The position numbers and the translations under genes were made by a program. Shown in pieces: positions 31,348 through 36,772 of a DNA stretch of 36,772 bases. How positions within the stretch are numbered: position 1 is the stretch's first letter; each line of letters begins with the position of its first letter. This DNA comes from an uncultured Lachnospiraceae bacterium (GTDB lineage: Bacteria > Bacillota > Clostridia > Lachnospirales > Lachnospiraceae), in the NCBI GenBank assembly GCA_902789265.1, contig CADANR010000011.1, positions 1-36,772 on the forward strand. Direction: 5' to 3'. The notes under the pieces are model-generated. The model worked only from the letters and a program-made list of their open reading frames with translations. It was not told the DNA's origin and ran no database searches.

Positions 31348-33102
31348 ATGGCAAATGCTCAAGTTTTTACTTGTAATTACGGCGGCAGCATTAAGAATAA
31401 GCTGTTAAAAAGCGGAGAGAAACTCTTCTTAAAATTAGAGGACGGAAAGATCTCCGGAAAGGCATTTATCTGTAACGAAGAAGGTCGTAACGGATATATC
31501 GATAACTTTGATTATCCGATTAACGACGTCAGAGAAGTCTTCAAGGGTGAGTATCAGGGCAACACGGCGCTGATTATGAACACACGTCTTACCAGTTTAT
31601 ACGGCACAAAGAAGGCTCAGACGATTTTCCCTTCAATGAAGGATATCGACATTGTTATTGAGAAAATCGGGCAAATGAAAGAATCGCATGGTGGAAGCGC
31701 TTCTACAAAAGAACCTCCCCGTCAGGCAACCACACAAAGCCAGCCGATCGCAAGACCTGCCACACCTGCTGCACCCGTAGCTCCGCAGGGTGGTCCTCAG
31801 GCAGTTGCTCCCGCTCCCGTTCCGAAGAGAATGGAAACCCCTTCTCAGAACGTGGTAATCAAGCAGGAGTCTCCGATGAGAGGCGAAGATCCGAACGTAG
31901 GAAGTGCACTTCTCACCAGGAACCCTCAGGTTCAGCAGCAACAGCAGAATGCGTCCGTCGGATCCAGCAAGATGAATCATTCACATCCTCAGGCTGCACC
32001 CGCTCCGGTTCCTCAGGCAGCCCCTGCACCCGCGCCTGCTCCGGCTCCGGTTCCTGCAGACGGACCTGTGCTTAAGGCATCCACTCCGCCTCAGGCAAAG
32101 AAGAAAGAGAAAGAAAAAGATTCCGAAGATTTCCAGAAGAGAATGGAAAAGCTGTATAAGCTGAAAGAAATCGGAATGTTAACGGATAAGGAATTCGAAG
32201 ACAAGAAGCTTGAGCTTGTCAGTGAACTTTGCGGCATGACCGATTTCAACGAGAAAGTTCAGAAACTCGTTGTATTAAAAGAGTGCGGAATGTTATCCGA
32301 CAGCGAATTTGAAACCAGAAAGGTTGACATCATCAGAGAATGTTGCGATACAAACGTTTCCGATCTCGGTCAGTATAAAGATAATATCTCCAAGCTGCCG
32401 TTCTTAAAACTCGGCGGAATGATTGATGAAGCAGAATTCAAAGAGAAGAAAGCAGAGATTATTTCGGAAGTTGACTTCAGCGATACCGATCCTCACGAAG
32501 TGCTCGTTGCTAAATTAGAGCGCTGGCCGATTTTGAAAGAAGCAGAACTTCTTTCCGAAGACGAGTACAAGGCTAAGGTTCAGGGATTAATCGATATTAT
32601 CGATGTATCCGAATACGACAGCATTCCTACTTTGGAAGCAAAGCTTGCTAAATGGCCGGCACTTGTAGAAGCTAAATTAATCTCCGACGGAGAGCTCAGA
32701 AGAAAGCAGGCTAATGTTGTTGAAACATTCGCAAATATTCCTTGGAGAAACGTTCCTGAATTCCAGGCAGTTGTCGAAAGACTTATGGCATTGAAGAGAT
32801 GCAACTGGTTATCCGAAATGGATTTCCACACCAAGAAAGTCGAGTTGCTTCGTAAGGTAGATCAGGTAGAAGATTATATTACCAAGGTTGAACTTTATAT
32901 CTCTCTTCCGAAGATCGGCATTATTTCCGAATCCGAATACGAGCAGAGAAAGCAGAAGTTCATCGATGAAATCTTCGGTTCTTATGAAACCATGGAAGAG
33001 TTCCAGATTAAGGCTAAGAAGTTAATGGATCTCCAGAAGACCGGAATGCTCACCGAAGAAGAGTATGATAACTACAAGATGAAACTGATGAGCGAACTGT
33101 AA
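31348..33102 (+). CDS. Protein with eight tandem SHOCT-like repeats behind a Pro/Ala/Gln-rich linker
   Basis: A 584-residue protein in three parts, with no signal peptide or membrane segment. Residues 1-112 form a small, probably beta-rich domain that I do not recognise; a PH-like fold is only a guess. Residues 113-257 are a disordered linker rich in Pro, Ala and Gln. Residues 262-584 hold eight repeats of about 38-43 residues with the SHOCT pattern (LKEIGMLTDKEFEDKK); cores begin at 272, 310, 353, 396, 439, 482, 520 and 562. SHOCT is normally a single short C-terminal oligomerisation module. The gene has its own promoter and terminator between an RNase gene and rplU. Function unknown; a scaffold is an inference. 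Confidence 0.8.
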   Translation: MANAQVFTCNYGGSIKNKLLKSGEKLFLKLEDGKISGKAFICNEEGRNGYIDNFDYPINDVREVFKGEYQGNTALIMNTRLTSLYGTKKAQTIFPSMKDIDIVIEKIGQMKESHGGSASTKEPPRQATTQSQPIARPATPAAPVAPQGGPQAVAPAPVPKRMETPSQNVVIKQESPMRGEDPNVGSALLTRNPQVQQQQQNASVGSSKMNHSHPQAAPAPVPQAAPAPAPAPAPVPADGPVLKASTPPQAKKKEKEKDSEDFQKRMEKLYKLKEIGMLTDKEFEDKKLELVSELCGMTDFNEKVQKLVVLKECGMLSDSEFETRKVDIIRECCDTNVSDLGQYKDNISKLPFLKLGGMIDEAEFKEKKAEIISEVDFSDTDPHEVLVAKLERWPILKEAELLSEDEYKAKVQGLIDIIDVSEYDSIPTLEAKLAKWPALVEAKLISDGELRRKQANVVETFANIPWRNVPEFQAVVERLMALKRCNWLSEMDFHTKKVELLRKVDQVEDYITKVELYISLPKIGIISESEYEQRKQKFIDEIFGSYETMEEFQIKAKKLMDLQKTGMLTEEEYDNYKMKLMSEL

Positions 33103-33120
33103 TTCAAAAAAGAGTATTTC

Positions 33121-33154
33121 AAAAGAGGGTGGATAAAATTCCATCCTCTTTTTT
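33121..33154 (+). terminator. Rho-independent terminator after the SHOCT-repeat gene
   Basis: AAGAGGGTGG (33123-33132) pairs with CCATCCTCTT (33141-33150, one G-T pair) across an 8-base loop, then T residues. Confidence 0.92.
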
Positions 33155-33199
33155 CTTGAATAGCGTGCAAATAAAATTCTTTTTACTCGATTAAAATGA

Positions 33200-33229
33200 T
33201 TGACAAAAGCTTTCATATAGTGCTAAAAT
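33200..33229 (+). promoter_or_regulatory. Promoter for the rplU operon
   Basis: Perfect TTGACA (33200-33205), 18-base spacer, extended -10 TGCTAAAAT (33221-33229). A leader of about 90 bases follows. Confidence 0.85.
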
Positions 33230-33234
33230 ATTCG

Positions 33235-33314
33235 AGTATGCCGCATGATGAGGTAAAAGTGCGCGGATTTTAATAATTCCAAGCCACCACAGTCAGCGAG
33301 TTTTTATAATAAGG
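33235..33314 (+). promoter_or_regulatory. rplU 5' leader, candidate L21 autoregulatory leader
   Basis: Bases between the promoter and the AGGAGGTG ribosome site include a possible stem CCGC/GCGG (about 33242-33271) and a Pro-codon-free, C-rich segment. Ribosomal L21 leaders are known in this place in Firmicutes; I cannot confirm the consensus by eye. Confidence 0.35.
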
Positions 33315-33323
33315 AGGTGCCTT

Positions 33324-33629
33324 ATGTACGCAATTATCGCAACCGGAGGAAAACAGTATAAAGTTTCCGAAGGAGATATTATCAAAGTTGAGAAGCTTGC
33401 AGCAGAAGCAGGCGAAACCGTTACTTTTGATGATGTAGTTGCTATCAGCGGCGATTCATTACTTGTCGGTGCTGATGTGAAAGCGTCCAGTGTATCTGCA
33501 ACCGTTATGGAACAGGGCAGGGGTAAGAAGGTTATTGTATACAAATACAAGAGAAAATCCGGATACCACAAGAAAAACGGACACAGACAAGCATACACTC
33601 AGGTTAAGATTGATAAGATCAACGCTTAA
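33324..33629 (+). CDS. rplU: 50S ribosomal protein L21
   Basis: A 101-residue L21, opening [25 protein letters not shown] and ending in the conserved basic tail [26 protein letters not shown]. It binds 23S rRNA. First gene of the conserved rplU-prp-rpmA operon. AAGGAGGTG precedes the start. Confidence 0.99.
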   Translation: MYAIIATGGKQYKVSEGDIIKVEKLAAEAGETVTFDDVVAISGDSLLVGADVKASSVSATVMEQGRGKKVIVYKYKRKSGYHKKNGHRQAYTQVKIDKINA

Positions 33630-33634
33630 TATTT

Positions 33635-33955
33635 ATGATTCAGGTCATCATACAGACGCATAATCAGGAATATAAGTCAGTCATCAGTACGGGACATGCG
33701 GATTATTCCGAAGCTGGAAGTGACATTGTTTGCTCCGCGGCTTCGATTTTACTGATAAATACCGCAAATTCCATCGAAAAATTTACGGATTCTTTCTTAG
33801 GATCCGATGCAGACGACGGAGTGGTAACTATTGTTTTAAAAGACCACCCGGGAAATGATGCAAAACTTTTGATTGATTCCATGATTCTGGGACTTGAAAG
33901 CATTCAAAAAGAATACGGTAAGAATTATCTAATGATTGATTATAAGGAGGTGTAA
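33635..33955 (+). CDS. prp: Ribosomal-processing cysteine protease Prp
   Basis: This 106-residue protease trims the N-terminus of ribosomal protein L27. The catalytic His and Cys are H21 in [12 protein letters not shown] and C33 in [10 protein letters not shown]. It sits between rplU and rpmA, as always in Firmicutes whose L27 carries the cleavable extension, and the L27 encoded next does have it. The gap to rplU is five bases with no distinct ribosome site, so translation is probably coupled. Confidence 0.96.
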   Translation: MIQVIIQTHNQEYKSVISTGHADYSEAGSDIVCSAASILLINTANSIEKFTDSFLGSDADDGVVTIVLKDHPGNDAKLLIDSMILGLESIQKEYGKNYLMIDYKEV

Positions 33956-33959
33956 ACCG

Positions 33960-34244
33960 ATGTTAAAATTGAACCTTCAATTATTTGCACATAAAAAGGG
34001 AGTTGGTTCTACCAAGAACGGCAGAGATTCCGAATCCAAGAGATTAGGTGCAAAGAGAGCTGACGGACAGTTTGTAAAAGCAGGAAACATCCTGTACAGA
34101 CAGCGCGGTACCAAGATTCATCCCGGTGTGAATGTTGGAATCGGCGGAGATGATACATTATTTGCTTTGACTGACGGTATTCTTCGTTTCGAAAGAAAAG
34201 GCCGCGACAAGAAGCAGGCTAGTGTTTATCCTGTAGAGAAATAA
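33960..34244 (+). CDS. rpmA: 50S ribosomal protein L27 with cleavable N-terminal extension
   Basis: A 94-residue L27. Start ATG 33960 follows AAGGAGGTG (33944-33952). The precursor begins [21 protein letters not shown]: residues 1-9 (MLKLNLQLF) are the extension removed by Prp, giving a mature start at A10, whose tail reaches the peptidyl-transferase centre. The body [18 protein letters not shown] and [18 protein letters not shown] is standard. A strong terminator follows. Confidence 0.99.
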   Translation: MLKLNLQLFAHKKGVGSTKNGRDSESKRLGAKRADGQFVKAGNILYRQRGTKIHPGVNVGIGGDDTLFALTDGILRFERKGRDKKQASVYPVEK

Positions 34245-34262
34245 TTCAGACTACAAATGTTG

Positions 34263-34298
34263 AAAGCCTCAAATCAGATTTTGGTTTGAGGCTTTTTT
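34263..34298 (+). terminator. Rho-independent terminator after rpmA
   Basis: A perfect 11-bp stem, AAAGCCTCAAA (34263-34273) with TTTGAGGCTTT (34285-34295), followed by T residues. No clear promoter is seen between it and obgE, so some read-through is likely. Confidence 0.94.
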
Positions 34299-34321
34299 AA
34301 ACGTATGATTTAGGAGTTTTT

Positions 34322-35668
34322 ATGTTTGCAGACAGAGCAAAAATCTATGTCAGAAGCGGAAAAGGCGGAGACGGACATGTTTCCTTCCGACGAGAGAAAT
34401 ACGTACCGGACGGCGGTCCGGACGGTGGTGACGGCGGAAACGGCGGAAGTGTTATTCTGAAAGTCGATTTAGGGAAAAATACCCTGACGGACTATAGACA
34501 TATTCGTAAATACTGTGCCGAAAACGGAGAAGACGGCGGAAAGAAAAACTGCCGCGGAAAGAACGGAAAAGACATTATCTTAAAAGTGCCGGAAGGAACC
34601 GTTGTAAAAGAAGCGGAAAGTGGCAAAGTTATTGTTGATATGTCCGGCGACATGAAGGAATATGTCCTTTTAAAGGGCGGAAGAGGAGGAAACGGAAACC
34701 AGCATTATGCAACTTCTTCCATGCAGGCGCCGAAATATGCCCAGCCGGGACAGCCTTCCAGGGAATTAAATCTGTTTCTGGAACTGAAACTGATTGCAGA
34801 TGTCGGTTTAATTGGTTTTCCGAATGTAGGAAAATCAACCCTTTTATCCCGCACTACAAATGCAAGACCGGAAATTGCAAACTATCATTTTACAACCATT
34901 AATCCGCATCTCGGTGTTGTCGATTTAAAAGACGGAAGAGGTTTTGTTATGGCAGACATCCCGGGTCTGATTGAGGGAGCCAGCGACGGGGCAGGATTGG
35001 GCCATCAATTTTTAAGACATATCGAACGTACTAAACTTTTAATTCACGTTGTAGACGCTGCTTCCACAGAAGGGCGCGATCCGATTGCAGATATAGAAAC
35101 CATCAATGAAGAATTAGCCAAATATAATGCCGATCTGGCGTCCAGGCCACAGATTATTGCCGCCAATAAAACGGATGCAATAGTCAAAACGGAACCGGAA
35201 GCCGTTGACATCGACGAAAACGGAGAACTCATTTTCGATGAGAAAAAAGGTGCGGATCCGATTGAATTAATCAGGGAAAAATACGAACCACTCGGCATTC
35301 CTGTTTTCCCGATCAGTGCTGTATCAGGCGAAGGCATCGAAGAACTTCTTTACTTCGTGGCAGAAAAGCTTGAAACGATAGAAGATATGCCTATTGTTTT
35401 TGAACAGGAATTTGATCCCGAATACGAACTGGTGAATACCAACGAGCCTTACAGCGTATATTATGATGAAGCTGCAAAGGAATATGTAATCGAAGGCCCG
35501 AGAATCGAAAAAATGCTTGGTTACACCAATCTGGATTCTGAAAAGGGATTTGCTTTCTTCCAGAAATTCTTAAAAGAAAACGGAATGCTGGATGAATTGG
35601 AAGCTTTGGGAATCCGGGAAGGGGATACGGTCCGGATGTACGGATTTTCCTTTGATTACTACAAATAA
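34322..35668 (+). CDS. obgE: GTPase Obg (CgtA)
   Basis: This is an essential ribosome-assembly and stress GTPase. Domains in order: the Gly-rich Obg fold (1-158, GGDGHVSFRREKYVPDGGPDGGDGG), the G domain with P-loop GFPNVGKST (165-173), switch region DIPGLIEGASDGAGLG, NKTD and the SAVSGEG G5 motif, and a C-terminal OCT domain (about 375-448, ending RMYGFSFDYYK). An acidic insert lies between G4 and G5 (EAVDIDENGELIFDEKKGAD). AGGAG precedes the start. Linkage to rpmA is conserved. Confidence 0.98.
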   Translation: MFADRAKIYVRSGKGGDGHVSFRREKYVPDGGPDGGDGGNGGSVILKVDLGKNTLTDYRHIRKYCAENGEDGGKKNCRGKNGKDIILKVPEGTVVKEAESGKVIVDMSGDMKEYVLLKGGRGGNGNQHYATSSMQAPKYAQPGQPSRELNLFLELKLIADVGLIGFPNVGKSTLLSRTTNARPEIANYHFTTINPHLGVVDLKDGRGFVMADIPGLIEGASDGAGLGHQFLRHIERTKLLIHVVDAASTEGRDPIADIETINEELAKYNADLASRPQIIAANKTDAIVKTEPEAVDIDENGELIFDEKKGADPIELIREKYEPLGIPVFPISAVSGEGIEELLYFVAEKLETIEDMPIVFEQEFDPEYELVNTNEPYSVYYDEAAKEYVIEGPRIEKMLGYTNLDSEKGFAFFQKFLKENGMLDELEALGIREGDTVRMYGFSFDYYK

Positions 35669-35721
35669 TTGATTATTGCTTTGCAATTAAATGTAAATCT
35701 AAAAAAGACCAGGAGAATACA

Positions 35722-36021
35722 ATGAATTTAACAAGCAAACAACGCGCATATCTGCGTTCTTTGGCAAATCACACAGAGGCATTATTTCAGGTAGGAAAAT
35801 CTTCTTTAACACCGGAACTGACAAATGCCGTTTTAGAAGCCTTTAATACCAGGGAAATCATTAAATTATCCGTATTAAAGAACTGTACGGACGATCCGCG
35901 TGAGCTCGGCGAAATGATTGCCGAACGTACAGGAGCCACATTCGTGTGCAGTATCGGAAAAAAGATTATTCTTTATAAAGCCTTCAAAGAAAAACCGGAA
36001 ATAGTACTGCCTAAAGCTTAA
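35722..36021 (+). CDS. yhbY: Ribosome assembly RNA-binding protein YhbY
   Basis: A 99-residue CRM-domain (KH-like fold) protein that binds pre-50S particles. It opens MNLTSKQRAYLRSLANHTEALFQVGKSSLTPELTNAVLEAFNTREIIKLSVLKNC with spaces ignored here as a family read-through; the GxxGLT-type loop reads VGKSSLT. GERTGATFVCSIGKKIILYK closes the fold. CCAGGAG precedes the start. obg-yhbY-nadD is a common Firmicute order. Confidence 0.96.
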   Translation: MNLTSKQRAYLRSLANHTEALFQVGKSSLTPELTNAVLEAFNTREIIKLSVLKNCTDDPRELGEMIAERTGATFVCSIGKKIILYKAFKEKPEIVLPKA

Positions 36022-36047
36022 TAAACTGATTCAAACCTTTTTGAACG

Positions 36048-36084
36048 ATAATTATGATTAATTATTTTGACTTATAATTATGAT
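36048..36084 (+). repeat. Direct repeat ATAATTATGAT ahead of nadD
   Basis: ATAATTATGAT occurs at 36048-36058 and again at 36074-36084, 26 bases apart. The second copy overlaps a TATAAT (36073-36078) that could be a -10 box, but no -35 at a good distance is seen. Confidence 0.35.
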
Positions 36085-36105
36085 CGCAGCTATCGGAGTA
36101 AACAT

Positions 36106-36772
36106 ATGAAAATCGGCATAATAGGGGGAACTTTTGATCCCATTCATAACGGACATTTGTATATCGCATCGAAAGCCATGCAGGAATTCAATCTTTCCAA
36201 GGTGCTTTTTATTCCTACAGGCGTATCCTATATGAAAACCGACGTATCAAATGCAAGACACCGCTATGAAATGGTCCGCCTTGCAATTAAAAATTACCCG
36301 AATTTCGAAATCAGTGATTTGGAAGTTTTTCGCGGCGGAAATACCTATACTTGTGAAACTATAGCAGAGCTTAAGAAAATCTATCCGGAAGATAAATTTT
36401 ATTTTATTATCGGTGTGGATACTCTGTTTATGATGGAAAAGTGGAAGAATTTCGAATATATTTTTGAAAATATAACCATTATCGTTGCAGATCGCGAAGA
36501 TGAAAACAGGAAAGATAAAAAAGAGAAATCCGAAGCTTTAAAGAGAAAATACGGAGCAAAAATCAAGTTTCTCGAAGCCGAGAAATATGATGTATCCGCA
36601 ACGCTGTTACGGGCCGCATTAAAGATTAAATCTCCGGCTTATAAAATTCAGGTCGACTGTCCTGACAGCGTGATCCGGTACGCAGAAGAGAAGCACCTAT
36701 ATGATACCGTTCCCATGAAAGAATCCGAGATTCTGGAGCTTTTAAAACTGGATTTAAAACCCAAACGTATTG
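36106..36772 (+). CDS. nadD: Nicotinate-nucleotide adenylyltransferase, probably fused to a YqeK-like HD domain (3' cut by window)
   Basis: NadD adenylates nicotinate mononucleotide in NAD synthesis. The signature GGTFDPIHNGHLYIA (H14-x-x-H17) is at the N-terminus, with FIPTGVSYMKTD, FIIGVDTLFMMEKW and the late VSATLLRAAL (family ISST.iR). Ordinary NadD ends near EEKHLY (about residue 200). Here the frame continues without a stop into KESEILELLKLDLKPKRI, which resembles the first helix of YqeK phosphohydrolases (LKPKRxEHT), so a NadD-YqeK fusion is likely but the window ends there. CGGAG precedes the start. Confidence 0.93.
   Translation, partial: MKIGIIGGTFDPIHNGHLYIASKAMQEFNLSKVLFIPTGVSYMKTDVSNARHRYEMVRLAIKNYPNFEISDLEVFRGGNTYTCETIAELKKIYPEDKFYFIIGVDTLFMMEKWKNFEYIFENITIIVADREDENRKDKKEKSEALKRKYGAKIKFLEAEKYDVSATLLRAALKIKSPAYKIQVDCPDSVIRYAEEKHLYDTVPMKESEILELLKLDLKPKRI

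Noticed and set aside
31633..31980. Long - strand open frame opposite the Pro/Ala/Gln linker
   Set aside because: It is a composition effect of the linker codons; no ribosome site or family resemblance.
36041..36078. Promoter for nadD (TTGAAC ... TATAAT)
   Set aside because: The hexamers are 26 bases apart, too far for sigma-A; co-transcription with obgE-yhbY is more likely.

Overview
The window looks like a chromosomal stretch from a low-to-moderate G+C Firmicute, class Clostridia, most likely a Lachnospiraceae/Butyrivibrio-like anaerobe. The evidence is the gene order (B12-type radical SAM, its TIGR03936 partner, an RNase E/G, rplU-prp-rpmA-obgE-yhbY-nadD), a short HisG paired with HisZ, L27 with a cleavable N-terminus, a GerW/YtfJ sporulation protein, an Asp23/FakA pair and strong AGGAGG ribosome sites. 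Almost everything is core housekeeping on the + strand; only rpmB is on the - strand. I see no tRNA, rRNA, CRISPR array, transposase or phage genes.

Layout. 1-3950: the 3' end of a peptidase U32 gene (frame broken near its end), then a SEDS glycosyltransferase with a long acidic tail and its class B penicillin-binding partner. 3951-5316: a promoter-to-terminator unit coding for a CheX-type phosphatase with tandem MshEN-like repeats and a stand-alone CheY. 5317-7223: two conserved membrane/hypothetical genes and gerW. 7270-7455 (-): rpmB. 7552-9673: asp23-like gene and fakA. 9674-9943: a gene-free stretch with two structured, G+C-rich elements, then recG. 11965-17445: a type IIA topoisomerase pair (no GyrA box), rsmD and coaD in an overlapping operon, followed by a coiled-coil gene. 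18257-21869: a degenerate cell-wall amidase homologue, two pseudouridine synthases and a small membrane protein. 21876-27282: a histidine cluster hisZ-G-D-B-IE from a consensus promoter. 27339-31136: radical SAM gene, TIGR03936 gene and RNase E/G. 31175-33154: a monocistronic gene for a protein with eight tandem SHOCT-like repeats. 33200-36772: rplU-prp-rpmA, obgE, yhbY and the start of nadD, probably fused to a YqeK-type HD domain.

Most interesting points. (1) The eight-fold SHOCT array behind a Pro/Ala/Gln-rich linker. (2) A family of hairpin elements (9702-9777 on -, 29221-29305 on +, and a relative at 9803-9913) with conserved ends, divergent but base-paired interiors and a shared AWGCGWGCCA tail; this is the best candidate here for an undescribed repeat or RNA. 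(3) The amidase homologue has lost two zinc His ligands and the catalytic Glu. (4) hisD is frameshifted so that the C-terminal zinc His is read out of frame. (5) HisIE carries an extra, degenerate HisA/HisF-like N-terminal domain. (6) A 15-bp inverted repeat brackets the -10 box of the topoisomerase promoter.

All calls come from reading the sequence by eye; family names rest on remembered motifs, not on searches.
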